Of a stretch of DNA of 64,000 bases, positions 24,207 through 35,147 are shown in pieces (positions within the stretch are counted from its first letter, which is position 1; each line of letters starts with the position of its first letter). A model generated the notes under the pieces. It made no database searches, was not told where the DNA came from, and saw only the letters and a program-made list of their open reading frames with translations. Position numbers and translations under genes: made by a program. Where the stretch lies: assembly GCA_034638255.1 (NCBI GenBank), contig JAWPGT010000020.1, positions 248,001-312,000 on the forward strand, in the 5' to 3' direction. The DNA comes from Coprinus comatus. Its lineage: Eukaryota; Basidiomycota; Agaricomycetes; Agaricales; Agaricaceae.

Positions 24207-24716
24207 GACTATAAGCTGGTCTACAAAGGTGACATGGCTACCAAGGATCTCTTCATCACATATTCTGATGCTTCTCATGGTTCGTGTCAAGAGACTGGAA
24301 GGGCTATGGGTGGTTATGTGACTTTGGTATGTGGTGCGGCTGTTGGTTGGTCTTCAAAACATCAGAGTTTAGTCACTCTCTCCTCCACTGAAGCTGAGTA
24401 CGTTGCGGCTGTTGAAGGCGGAAAGGAGATTATGTGGATGCGCAACATTCTATCTGAGTTCGGTTATTCCTTCACTTTCCCCTCCATTCTTAACATCAAC
24501 AACCAATCTGCTATTACTGTTGCTAAGAATCCTGAACACCATGGTCATATGGAGCAATTGGATTTGTGTTATTTCTGGCTCCGTGATGCTGTTCAAAACA
24601 AAGTCATTTCCCCTCTCTTCGTTCCTACCTCTGAACAACTGGCTGACATCTTCACCAAGGCTGTTGAATCAAAGGCAGTCTCTCACTTTGTTCCTCTTCT
24701 TGGACTTTCATCATAA
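24207..24716 (+). pseudogene. Copia element A polyprotein, last part (RNase H)
   Basis: Continues the frame broken at 17257: YSDASHGSCQETGRAMGGYV, GWSSKHQSLVTLSSTEAEYVA and EQLADIFTKAV are the copia RNase H blocks with the catalytic Asp/Glu residues visible. It ends at TAA 24714-24716. The polypurine tract AGGGGGG follows at about 24798-24804. Confidence 0.9.
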
Positions 24717-24806
24717 TTCCTTCTCTTCCTTTTTCTTTTATCACTTCACTCTTTTCCTTTCCATTTATTTCCTTCCTTTGTCTGGACTGGCTAGATCAGG
24801 GGGGTA

Positions 24807-25154
24807 TGTCAGGAATGCTCTAGACAGTCCCCAAGGTCAGTACTTATTGTTGGTTGAGGTTAGAAGAGCTGTGGTTGGATATTCTCTTTGGAGTTCTGGA
24901 CTTGTAGATTGTTTCTGCTTTCTGTGACATCACAATGTCACGTCACATGTTACTGAAGCGTCCTGCAGACACATGAAGACTCTCTAGTCTAATACAAGTG
25001 TCTGCAGGTGAGTAGTTAAGAAGTTATTGTATCTCTCCAGTCTAATACAAGTGTCTGCAGTGTTTGTGTTTTATCTCAGTCATTTCTTATTGGTTTCCCT
25101 CCATTCCTTCGTCATCATGCTTGTCTCGTCGTCCTCTACGATCCTGTGCTTACA
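24807..25154 (+). repeat. 3' LTR of element A
   Basis: 348 bp, followed by the target duplication GAAAT (25155-25159) and by resumption of the B-prime Gag frame (CGGAAGTTCGATAATTG). Confidence 0.95.
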
Positions 25155-28100
25155 GAAATTCGGAAGTTCGATAATTGTGAGGCATTCACTCTTGGGATGA
25201 TAAATTCCCAATTGAGTGATGACATGCTCAGGCATGGACAAACTACCTCCAATGATCTGTGGAACCACCTAAAATGAATGTATGGCACATTCTTGGCATG
25301 TGCAGCTTATGAGCTGTATGCTTCTGCAAATTCTTTTTAGCTCTCTGGTGTGACAGATCCCTCTAAGGAGATCTCCACCTTCCGAAATTATTTCACACAG
25401 TTACAGCAAGCCTCGCCCCCCATCAATGTTCCTGAGATCCTTCAGGCTCTCATGTTGATGACACGCATTCCTCCTCAATGGAGTGCTACATGTGCTGCCC
25501 TCCTCGTTCAATATGGTAATTCCCTTTCAACCTTAATGGTCCAGATCATCTCCGATGCAATTATGGGTGCTTGGCAGGATTCCCGTGGAGCTGCATCTGC
25601 TTTTTGTACCGCTTCTACCAGCATTAAAAACTATAAGGGTGTGAAGCCCTATTCTAAACCCTCCAGTGGCACTCCACAGCAGCTCCAACAACAACAACAG
25701 AAGACATCCGGTTCCAGCGGTGATGCTTCTGGGGGGATAAGGATAAAAAGAAGAAGCATCGACACGGAAAACATGGAGGCAACAAGGCTAACAACGCCAA
25801 AGAGGATGCCGGTAATGTGGATATGATTTTGTCACCTGCTGTCTTGGAGTCTTTCACAACTCCCACTAACAAACCTTCTACCACTCGTTCTCTCGTCGAG
25901 AGGATGAAGACTACTGATCCCCACCTCAGGGCAGTGGCCTTGAAAAAGGCTGCAGATGAAGTTGTCGTGCACAGTGTTGAGCCTCCTGCTCCTCGTGCCA
26001 CTCTTCTTCCCCCTGCTGGGCACCTGGTCGGTCGTACCTGGTATCAGAAAAAGAAGACAGAGGTCTTTGAGAAGATGGGTGCTCGCCTTGGCTTCGGCTT
26101 GGTTGAACCCTGTCCCCCATCACCTCCACTATCGCTTGATGCGATGGTGTCACACATCCTTCCTGAAGAGGAAGTTGATTCGTCTTTGGTTTCTACGCCT
26201 GGGTCCCCCACGTGCAGATCTGAGTCTCCTTCTTATGTCCCACCTTCCAATGTTCCCTATGCGATCGCAGAGGCTGACACCTACATGAATGATCCAGACT
26301 TTGGTGCAGATGCTGACTACAAGGTCGATGATGGTTGGTATAATGAGTATGTTCCTTTCTTCTCTCAAGATTTCTTCCTTACTAAATGGGAAATACAGAG
26401 ATGCCCCCAAATGGGGAGATGAACTGATGGCTCCATCAGACCCAATGTTCTAGTGTGCCATAATGGACTGCCAGACTATAGTTGGACTATTGATTGTTCT
26501 CATATATCTACTGCTGTTATAACTACTCCCATTTCTGTAAATGAGATAACTTCTCTTGTTTCTATTTGTGATCATTTTGTCTTACCAACAAAATATTTAA
26601 AAGATCCTAAGAATGGTGATGAATCGATAAAACATCTTGATGAATGTTTATGCAGTTTCTGTGAAGATAAGATTAAACCTAATTATGCTAGAGAGTCTGC
26701 TATTTGGCTCCTTGATTCAGATGCTAGCTTTAATTGCATACTGCACATTAGCGACTTTATCGAGTTAGAGAATGGAGAATTTGGTGGTGTCAGAGATGCC
26801 AGCAACAATCTCATAACCATAAAAGGTTGTGGAAAAATTCTCTTCCAACATGAAGTAGACAGAGTCACTAGAACAACTCCACTGTATCCAGTCTATTATT
26901 TAGAGTCTCTCTCCACTAGAATCATTTCACCTGGCACCTTATGGCTGCAAGGAATGAGGAGTGAGTCAAATTTAAAGTGAACCAACATATTTTGTTCAAA
27001 CAGAAAATTGTTCATGCATGCATCATGCATCACAATGTTCAAAGTTATGGAAGATGCCCTCCATCATGTTCACACTAGGATGGTGTGTCACTATACTGCA
27101 AATCAGGTGCTCTCCTATTGCACATCAAAACTTTCTGTTTATGATCTTTGGCACCATCAATTGGTGCATCCTGGAAAGGAAGTATTGTGACAACTTCCAA
27201 AACACTTGGAAAAAGTACCTGAGCTTGACATTCCTATCTCCTGTCAAGTATGTGATGGTTGTGTTTGTGGCAAAATGTCCAATGATGCACATTGTCCTTC
27301 TTCGACATGAGTGAAGTCATTTTTAGAATTGATCCACAGTGATCTTCTAGAATTCCCTGTTGCCTCATATCACAAGTACAAGTGGGCAATGACATTCTAT
27401 GATGACTATTCTAGCCATGCCTGGATCCTCCTCTTATGAGCCAAATCTGATGCCTTGATGGTACTTGAAAGATTCTGTGCCTTTGAGGAAAAGCAATTTG
27501 GTAACACAATTAAGTGAATCTGGACTGACAATGGCGGAGAGTATGTCTCTAAGAAATTTGAGGAATTCCTTCACTCAAAAGGGATAGTACATGAGATGTC
27601 TGCACCACATATACACCAGCAGAATGGTAGAGCAGAAAGACTGAACTGCACACTTCAGGAAAAGGCGCAAGCCATGCAACTTACTGCATGCTTACCAGAT
27701 TCTTAGTGGGAATTTGCCCTTAACATGGCAGTTCATTGTTATAATAGAACTTCCATCAACCATCTTGAATGGAAAACTCCCATGGAAATGGTAACAGGGA
27801 AGAAGCCAGATCTATCTGGACTTCACGTGTTTGGCTGTGCAGCTTATGTTTTCATTCCTAAGGAATCGTGTGATGACAAATTGTCACCCAGATCTGAAAT
27901 AATGATCTTCCTTGGTTACGCTGGCGCAAACTATACGTTTATGCAACATCAAAAAGGAAATGTTATTTATACTGCAAAAACAGCTATTTTCAACAAGGGC
28001 TGGTATCCCAAATGCAAGCCAGATCACGAAAAACGTAAGGACTCCAGTTCTACAAAAAACCCCAAAATAAATCCTCCTCCTCAGGCATCTGACAAAGATG

Positions 28101-30236
28101 ATGAGGATACTACACCTGATCTTTATCCTGATGATCCTATGGACACATCTCGACAAGACGACAGTGATAGAACACCGTTACCGCCTAGACCGCAAGGTTC
28201 GATTCCCGGACCATCTACTTCTCAAAAACCTCCTGTTCCTGGTCCAAGCAAATCCACTCCCAGGAAAACAACAGTCAAGGAAGTAACTGATGAAGATGAT
28301 GTTGGAAAATACGGACTATTATTAGATAGTCACATGACATTTTCATTCTGTTTCACTTTAATCATTTCATACATGCTTTGCATTATATAGCAGCTCCTAT
28401 TGGTTGTAGTTAGTGTTTCACCTACGTGTTTCAACTCCTGTTTGGACTCCTGTTTCATGTATAATTAGTTACATGTAGTTGACACCTGACTCCTTATTGT
28501 CATAGCACGGACCAGCAGTATTTAGTATAAGTAGTTTACATCTGCTCCTGTATTCTTCAGTTCTCAAACTACAAAGTTCTCTTTACACTCTGTTCTCTCC
28601 AACAAGCAAACATTACTATCTACCACTTCATGCATATACTTAAACTATAATGTCTTTGTGTATATGCCTTGCTTTCAACAACCACTGGCACGAAGCTTGT
28701 CTTGAAGAACTAAGTGCACTCAAAAAGTAACAAGTTTATGAGTTGGTGAAACTTCCAGAAGGAAGGAAAGCTGTAAAAAACAGATGGGTCTTTAATGAAA
28801 AAAGTGACAGTTGCAAACATGCTAGACTAGCTGCTAAAGGATTTTCTCAAGTCAAGGGCATCGATGTTGACAAATTATTTTCTCCAGTAGTTAGATATGA
28901 GTCTGCTCAAATCCTGCTTAGGTTAGCTGCCCTTGAAGACTGGGATATTGAGTCTGTCAATGTAAAGACAGCATATCTCTATGGCAAACTGGATGAGGAA
29001 ATCTATATGGATCAACCTGAAGGTTTCAAACTTAAGGGCAAGGAACATTTGGTCTAGAGGTTATAACAAGCATTGTACAGCCTTAAACAAGCTGGCTTGG
29101 CCTGGTGGAAGGAGATGGCATCTTCCATGAACCAACTAGGCTTCAAGCAATGTGAATCCAATGCCAGTATTTATATATATTGTTGAAAAGATGGCAAATT
29201 TGTCATTGCTGTCATATACATTGAAGATGTACTTTTTATGGGAAATGATTCTGCCTTACTTAAAAAGTTAAAAGGAGAGTTCATGAAAAAGTGGGAATGC
29301 CATGACCTTGGAGAAGTCAAAGAATTTCTTGGTATGCACATCAGGAGAAATCAAGCTAATTGAAAGATCTATCTTGATCAATGTGCTTATTTAGAAAAGA
29401 TTCTGGAAAGGTTTAAAGTTACTGGCTCTAACCATGACACCAAGCCAGCATAAACTCCACTGCCAGAAGGGTACTATCCAGTTCCTAACAACAAGCTGAT
29501 CAACTCCTGCATCCATTCTAGATACCAATAGGTGATTGGATCACTGTTGTACATTGCTATTGGCATGCATCCAGACATCTCATTTGCTGTGACTAAGCTA
29601 AGTCAACATTCTCACAACCCTATGGAAGAACACCTACATAGAGCTCTCTATATTTGTAGATACCTCTTAGTGACTCAGGAATACCAAATGACACTTAATG
29701 GTTCTGGTAATGAGGGCTTCATCACTTATAGTGATTCTGATTGGACAAGTGATCCTTCAAACCAAAGATCCCAAACTGGTTATCTGTCAACTGTTACATC
29801 CTGCCTGATAGCCTGGGTCAGTAGATCACAAAAGACTATTGCATTGTCATCCACTGAAGCTGAATACATGGCTCTCTCTGATTGCAGCCATCAGTCAGTA
29901 TGGATAAGAAGTCTGATGATGGAACTTGGTTTACACAACAATGAACCAATGGATATTTGTGGAAACAATATGGGCTCTCTCTTTATTGTGCAAAATCCTG
30001 CCATCAAGAAGAGATCAAAACACATTGATATAATATTCCATTTCATTCATCAAGTAATTGATGAAAAGAAAGTTCAATTATATTTTATTCCAGGCACTGA
30101 GAATCCTGCTGATCTTCTCACAAAGAATCTCAGATGCATGAAGTTTGAATACTTCCATGATAACTATTACAGGTTGGAGTTTTTTAATCCCACATATAGC
30201 ACTGCCAAGCACTCAAATAATATATCCTCAATATAG
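25155..30236 (+). pseudogene. Element B-prime gag-pol remnant
   Basis: Resumes Gag after element A (EAFTLGMINSQLSDDMLRHG, then MLMTRIPPQWSATCAALL), the basic KKKHRHGKHGGNK stretch, and the protease-like WLLDSDASFNC near 26700. Integrase fragments at 27008-28290, reverse transcriptase at 28743-29450 (YVDD altered to YIED) and RNase H at 29532-30236 (TIALSSTEAEYMALSDCS) follow. Many stops are present; several look like CGA-to-TGA or TGG-to-TAG changes. The interval between the integrase linker (28299) and the RT start is lost and holds an LTR of family F. About 25720-28235 is almost identical to element B; the flanking parts are clearly more diverged. Confidence 0.85.
28300..28680 (+). repeat. 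LTR of family F inside B-prime
   Basis: 381 bp, TGTTGGAAAATAC...GCTTTCAACA, the same family as the LTRs of element F (34725-35102, 41162-41541). No target duplication (left GATGA, right ACCAC). Compared with element B, about 0.6 kb of pol sequence is missing at this site, so insertion was accompanied or followed by a deletion. Confidence 0.85.
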
Positions 30237-30272
30237 GGTGCTTTATAGCTGCCATGTTCAAATTCAGGGGAG

Positions 30273-30489
30273 TGTTGAACTATTATTAGTTCTACGATGA
30301 CATTCTCTAATGGCATTACACTAGATGAACATGTGACTCAATATGTTCTCACACAGACCATTGCATTAACATATATAAACCTTGTAGTAGTTGCATTATA
30401 TACTTAAGTTCTTTCCACCTCAACAACCACCCTCAGTAAGTCTAAGTTGTACCTACCCTAGCATACTATGCTTCGCACTTGTTTTAACA
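30273..30489 (+). repeat. 3' LTR of element B-prime
   Basis: 217 bp, TGTTGAACTATT...TTTTAACA, preceded by the purine tract AGGGGAG (30266-30272). It is diverged from the 5' LTR and closer to the LTR fragment at 38791. Confidence 0.88.
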
Positions 30490-30813
30490 ATGTGAATCAG
30501 GGGAATTCATCACAACTTTGAATGATCCTGGATGACCAGATGACATGTTACCAGCAAATTCAACTTCCTTAAAACCATTCTTCTCATCAGATATCAAAAA
30601 TATGAAATCTTCATCACTCTCCTCAGCTTCAGCCTCAGACTCAGACTCAGATATAAAGCAGGGTTGTTGTTGTTGTTGAAGGTTTTCCCAAGCTTTCCAA
30701 GAGAGTATTTGAATCCGAGAACCTCGTCTACATGATGGTGGTTCAGCAGAAGGTAGTTGATGATGAGGAGGAGTAGAAGGAGAAGGAGGAGGAGTAATTG
30801 GTTGAATGTGCAT
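30490..30813 (-). pseudogene. Fragment of a second family-A copia polyprotein
   Basis: Minus-strand 109-codon piece, similar to the linker/pre-RT region of element A (SFKVVMNSPDSH, SDEKNGFKEVEFAGNMSSG and the Pro/Ser linker). The B-prime LTR abuts it precisely at CCTGATTCACAT, where element A reads on, so this copy was cut by an insertion or recombination there. Confidence 0.85.
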
Positions 30814-31665
30814 CTTCTCTTCATCTCATTCCTCATTTTATCCCTGTCTCCTACTTGTTTCACAATTAGTTCTTATATCTAGTTCTTATGTATTTTACTT
30901 CTGTTACAAGTATCAGTAGGAGTAATACTTACGTGTACATTTCATTTCTTGTTTTACTTATTTTTGGACTCTCTGTATGTAGTATAAATAGTTGCCTATA
31001 TTAGCTGTTACAGTTTCATATTTATCACGACTAATCATTAGAACTAATGATGGACAATAGTATACTTTCTCTCATCTGTTTTACATAGCCTCAGACTAGT
31101 AGTTTCTACAGACTTCCACTTGTCATTTCACTCACTGTTTCAGCCATAGACAGTTTCACTCTCCTATCTCACATGTATCAAGTATAGCCTATAACCTGTA
31201 CTCGTAGTTGTATAAATACATGGGCAGTGATAGAGATTAAGCTCAGCTTAATACTCTTGTTCAGTTCTCTCATTTGTTCTCTATCTCACTCATTCCCCTC
31301 TGCCTGATAAATTTAGAACTTGGAGTCAGCTCTAACTCTTATACAAACAGCTTATTAGTAAAGAACACCTATGATCTACAGTCTGAGTACTGTGGAGGTC
31401 ATCCCCTGAAAGTAGTCTCAGTAAGAGTAGATGTTCTCTTCCTATGAGCACCTTGAAGAGGTCTATTGTAGCATTGTCTATACTGAAACAGAGGTATAGG
31501 CAAGATTATAACATTAGCCCTTGAAGTCCCAAGCTTCAAGTTGGTTAACTTCTAATCTATTCATACTATGACCTTCTGCCTGAACACCAGAACAGTAGTT
31601 TTACTTATAGAGATTGAACACCTGTCTCAAGCTGCCTTCATGCACTAGAGATTAGGATTATAACA
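30814..31665 (+). repeat. LTR of family D, 5'-truncated and split by another LTR
   Basis: Matches the solo LTR at 39460-39925 on both sides of an internal insertion (31006-31513). It ends ATTATAACA at 31665. The first part of the LTR is missing or highly diverged. Confidence 0.7.
31006..31513 (+). repeat. Solo LTR of family H
   Basis: 508 bp, TGTTACAGTTTC...ATTATAACA, with a perfect 5-bp duplication TTAGC (31001-31005 and 31514-31518). It lies within the family D LTR. A GTATAAATAC promoter-like motif occurs near 31211. Confidence 0.88.
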
Positions 31666-31677
31666 CCTACAAGATAC

Positions 31678-31965
31678 CACTATGACCTAACATCAAACTA
31701 AGTATAAGTTTCTGTTTATATTTAGAAGTTTGCATTTCGCTGGCTCCAGTATTAGTTATCTGTTTTGTCATTTTACTCCTATTGACTAATCTTTCATTGT
31801 GTATGGAGTAAATAGTCCCCGACCCCAATGTCTCACCTACTCCTGTTGACAACTCTTCTATTGTATATGGAGTAGTATTATAAAGCAATGATGTGTATTA
31901 GGATATAATTAGTCAGTAGCTATTATTAGGTACATCCCTAGAATAGTATAAATACTCAATGTATT
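31678..31965 (+). repeat. Left part of a split family E LTR
   Basis: Matches the middle of the solo LTR at 22688-23312 (CCAGTATTAGTTATCTGTTT, TAGAATAGTATAAATACTC) and stops at TGTATT. The continuation (AGATGATTAAAGCC...) is found 9.7 kb further on at 41646. Confidence 0.75.
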
Positions 31966-32428
31966 TTTTTGGTCTAAGATGAGAGACGAAGGAACGACCA
32001 CTCATAGAGCCTAGTCTTTGTAACACTGGGAGTCACAGTCATGCTTGGACCACCTCTTACCTCTCCTCTATCATCTCATGTACTAGCAACCATGGCCTCC
32101 TGCATGCTGTCATCTTTCCTTTCAAAAGCAGAATATACAGTCCTTTGCTCCCAGCATGCATATCTAAGCCACTCCTTACTCCCAACTCACTCCCAACATG
32201 GCACAGCCCCTTTTGTTCTTTGATCCAGCACTGGAAGTGCAACCTGATTTTGCAGTGGATATCTTCACAAATACTCGAGCTGCAATGGCAGCAATCAAAC
32301 AGTGCTCAGAGGAAGAAGCCATCTGACACATAGTAGAGGCATGGACTGTTAAATACTGAAAATACTGAGAGGGGTGACCCTTGGCTTCAGTGTGTGTGCT
32401 GCGCCTCCAGAATTTGTACAAGGTCGAT
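31966..32428. other. Unassigned repeat-derived sequence
   Basis: 460 bp between the family E fragment and the inverted repeat. Short open frames only. It probably belongs to the decayed DIRS-like insertion that follows. Confidence 0.35.
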
Positions 32429-32741
32429 TTACGAATTTCCAGGAGACTTCTGGCAGAGTTTCCGGAAGACCAGAAAAGTAAGAGTGCAGACGGTTGAGAC
32501 AATACAGAGAGTTAAGAGTATATCAAGTCGATTCTGAAACTGAGGAAATACAAACATAGCAGTGAACTATTTATACGAAATGCCGTAACAGATAAAAAAA
32601 GTAATAAGGAATAACAGAAATCTGAATCAGAGAAGAAATACAAACGGAGGTAGATAAAACGGAAGACGGAAAGTAATGGCATAATATTGGAGAATTAAGA
32701 AGCATAGGAAACACATGGAAATGTCAAACTAAACTGAATAG
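32429..32741 (-). repeat. Repeat I, left copy (inverted relative to 41958-42240)
   Basis: On the minus strand it contains CGTATAAATAG and GAATCGACTTGAT and ends near TCTTCCGGAAACTCTGCC. The plus-strand copy at 41958-42240 is about 85-90% similar by eye. The pair encloses 9.2 kb holding the DIRS-like remnant and element F. Confidence 0.65.
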
Positions 32742-32852
32742 AATTGATAACCAAAGAATAAAGCAAGATAAGAAAAACCCAGAATTTCCGGAGGACAGAA
32801 AAGTCCCTTTGAATAAATAATGAACAATGGAACTTCGGGAAATTAGGAATTT

Positions 32853-32902
32853 AGGAAGATCAGAAATCCAGAGATTTAGGAAAATCAGAAATCCAGAGAT
32901 TT
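32853..32902 (+). repeat. Two tandem 25-bp units
   Basis: AGGAAGATCAGAAATCCAGA-type unit repeated twice (32853-32877, 32878-32902) with one mismatch. Confidence 0.7.
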
Positions 32903-32926
32903 GATATCTAATCAGAAATGTGATAT

Positions 32927-34724
32927 GTGAACTTGGCAGAATTCAGGGTTAGCGGTCATGTGACAGAACGGAATATGACATGGACAGCTCAGAATGAAGA
33001 TAGAAGAAGATTATGGGAACAACAGCAACAACAGCCACAGGCTCAAGCCCAACCTCCTCAGGCTCCAGAAGTCGGTCAGCCCCCACAAGGGGTTCAAGAT
33101 CCAGCTCACAAAAATCCATTGACATCATCATCACCACCACATACTTCAATGAAGAGAAAGATCAATGAAGTGGCCTTAGACCTCCAGGTGGACATGAATG
33201 CACTATCTCCCCCTTCTAGCTATGCTCTCAAGAAGCTCAAGAATTATGAATACGTGGAGTTATAGTACTTCACAAAGGATAGGTGTGAAGATACATCCAG
33301 ACATGATTTTTCAGTCAACAAGGGTGCACTAGCACTCACGCAGCATAATTCCACTATCTCACTCCGATCCATTGACTCTGTATTGGCCTCGAAGAATGTG
33401 GTTCCTGATGAAACCCTTACCTGGAATCAAATACTGCTGGCGTATGTGGTCGTGATTAGGCATATGAAGGAAGTAGGCTGGCCAGAGAATTTAAGGGATG
33501 CTTTAGTAGCCTTTTTCTATAAGCTGGGCATAGGATGTGTGAAGACCAATTCGGAGACAAGGCTGTACACTTATATCAAGCACAGGTTCACAGATAATGG
33601 CACAAGAAACTGCTAGGTCCAACTCAGCAAGTATTCAATATTGTGGCAATCAATAAGGAGAGACTCAAGGAGTTACAGTGGAAAGTGCGGTATGAAAATC
33701 AAGATCTGGTAATGAACTCATAAGTAATTTTTCTCCTAGCAATTGGGACATAGCTAAAATAATTCTCATCTCTCCAAATAAAAATTTTTCTTCATGCTAC
33801 ACACTGCATCATGCATCATGCAACATTGCATCTCACCTATTCCAACTGCTACATGTGACAACTCCTTTTATGCCTTTGCTACATCATGTCATCATGCAAC
33901 ATGCAACACATTACACCTTTGGTGATATGACATCCTCTGCCTGGTGTTTTTCCTTTGACACCAAAAGAATAGGCAGCTGGTATGATAAACAGATGCTTCA
34001 AGGAGGTGGAAATCTAGGAGGGATGGGAAACCATTTCCAGTCACAGGAATCCAGAAAGTCAGGTGCATTGGCAGCATCTTACCAGCAGACAAACACAGAG
34101 CATGAAGACAGTGACATAGCACCACTTCCATATAAGAAGAAGAAAATGAATTCATTTTGTTTGCATGACTCAGCATCCCACATCCTTTCCGCCTGTCCAG
34201 TCTGCCTGGGGAGGCATCCCCACAACATCTCAAGGTATACATCAGAGATGCTATGGGATAGGACTACCAAAGCCGCATGCCGCAGAGAAGGAAAAAATTT
34301 GCTTGCCACAGATGGTTCAGGAACCCTCTGCCGAGACTGGCAGTTACCAACTAGCTGTCAATAGACGAATCATGCACATCACCATCAGTGCTCAGGATGT
34401 GGCGACCAATCCCACAATGCACAGAGTTGTCTGAAAGCTCAACGAACCTAATCAGGTTACAACACCCTATAATGCTGAACAATGGCTACAACTTCTCAAA
34501 TTGACAGGTCTCATTGTGAAATATCCGGATCTCCCACACTCACTATACCATGGCTTTGACACTGGCATACCCACAATTAAGATAACATATACTCCTTATA
34601 ATCATGCTTCAATACTTGAACATCACCAAGCTTTCCAAGCTTTAATGTTATATGAGTTTAGTAAACAGAGATATCTTGGCCCTTACTGCAGGCATGAGGT
34701 AGAACTAATAGGGCCATTTCAAAC
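32927..34724 (+). pseudogene. DIRS-like retroelement remnant (Gag-like protein, zinc-finger region, RT N-terminus)
   Basis: Pieces in order. A Gln/Pro-rich N-terminus ends SYALKKLKNYEYVEL. Then, after a stop, YFTKDRCEDTSRHDF, VLASKNVVPDETLTWNQILL and WPENLRDALVAFF (33262-33616). A Cys/His-rich region follows (LSACPVCLGRHPHNISRY, CRDWQLPTSC, CSGCGDQSHNAQSC; 34140-34440). Last comes PDLPHSLYHGFDTGIPTIKI, YTPYNHASILEHHQAF and RYLGPYCRHEVELIGPFQT (34500-34724). This order resembles proteins of agaricomycete DIRS-like, tyrosine-recombinase retroelements as I remember them. Several stops interrupt it, and the RT is cut off by the LTR of element F at 34725. Neither the RT core nor the recombinase is present. 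Confidence 0.6.
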
Positions 34725-35102
34725 TGTTGAAAGCAACACATACATGAAGACATAGTTGTATAATGATACACACAGAGTGGTAGTTAGTATGTTGACTTTG
34801 TAGAGAGAGCAGAGTGTAAAGAGAACTTTGTAGTTTGAGAACTAAAGAATACAGGAGCAGATGTAAACTACTTATACTAAATACTGCTGGTCCGTGCTAT
34901 GACAATAAGGAGTCAGGTGTCAACTACATGTAACTAATTATACATGAAACAGGAGTCCAAACAGGAGTTGAAACACATAGGTGAAACACTAACTACAACC
35001 AATAGGAGCTGCCATATAATGCAAAGCATGTATGAAATGATTAAAGTGAAACAGAATGAAAATGTCATGTGACTATCTAATAATAGTCCGTATTTTCCAA
35101 TA
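34725..35102 (-). repeat. 3' LTR of element F
   Basis: 378 bp. It starts TGTTGAAAGCAAC and ends TTTTCCAATA on the plus strand (CA expected at this end; it has mutated to TA). It interrupts the DIRS-like RT at GPFQT. Confidence 0.85.
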
Positions 35103-35147
35103 CTCCCCTTTTTGTAAGTATAGTCGACAATTAAGCACCAATACTCA

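Larger units (their letters stand above)
13601..25154 (+). mobile_element. Copia element A, inserted in B-prime and carrying element B
   Basis: LTRs 13601-13948 and 24807-25154 (348 bp each, 2 differences), primer site 13949-13960, polypurine tract AGGGGGG before the 3' LTR. A perfect target duplication GAAAT flanks it (13596-13600 and 25155-25159), and B-prime Gag reads on across the site. Without element B the element is about 4.6 kb, short for copia, because only about 100 bp separate primer site and the first coding ATG. The internal region is split by element B at 17257/24202. Confidence 0.95.
12885..30489 (+). mobile_element. Copia element B-prime (outer host of the nest)
   Basis: 5' LTR 12885-13104, primer site 13105-13116, Gag start to 13600, then interruption by element A (13601-25154), Gag-pol continuing 25155-30236, polypurine tract 30266-30272 and 3' LTR 30273-30489. 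It is the same family as element B but on the opposite strand. The two LTRs are clearly diverged (many substitutions and indels), and the flanks AAGGA (left) and ATGTG (right) do not match. Either the element is old and its ends have been rearranged, or the two LTRs come from different copies. Its coding region has many stops and a deletion at the LTR of family F (28300-28680). Confidence 0.8.

Noticed and set aside
25654..26410. Pairs of identical open frames on opposite strands at 21.5-22.1 kb and 25.7-26.4 kb
   Set aside because: They arise because B and B-prime are inverted copies; the frames antisense to gag are shadows.
32041..32502. Possible small gene left of repeat I
   Set aside because: Short, overlapping frames on both strands in sequence surrounded by LTR fragments; no domain.
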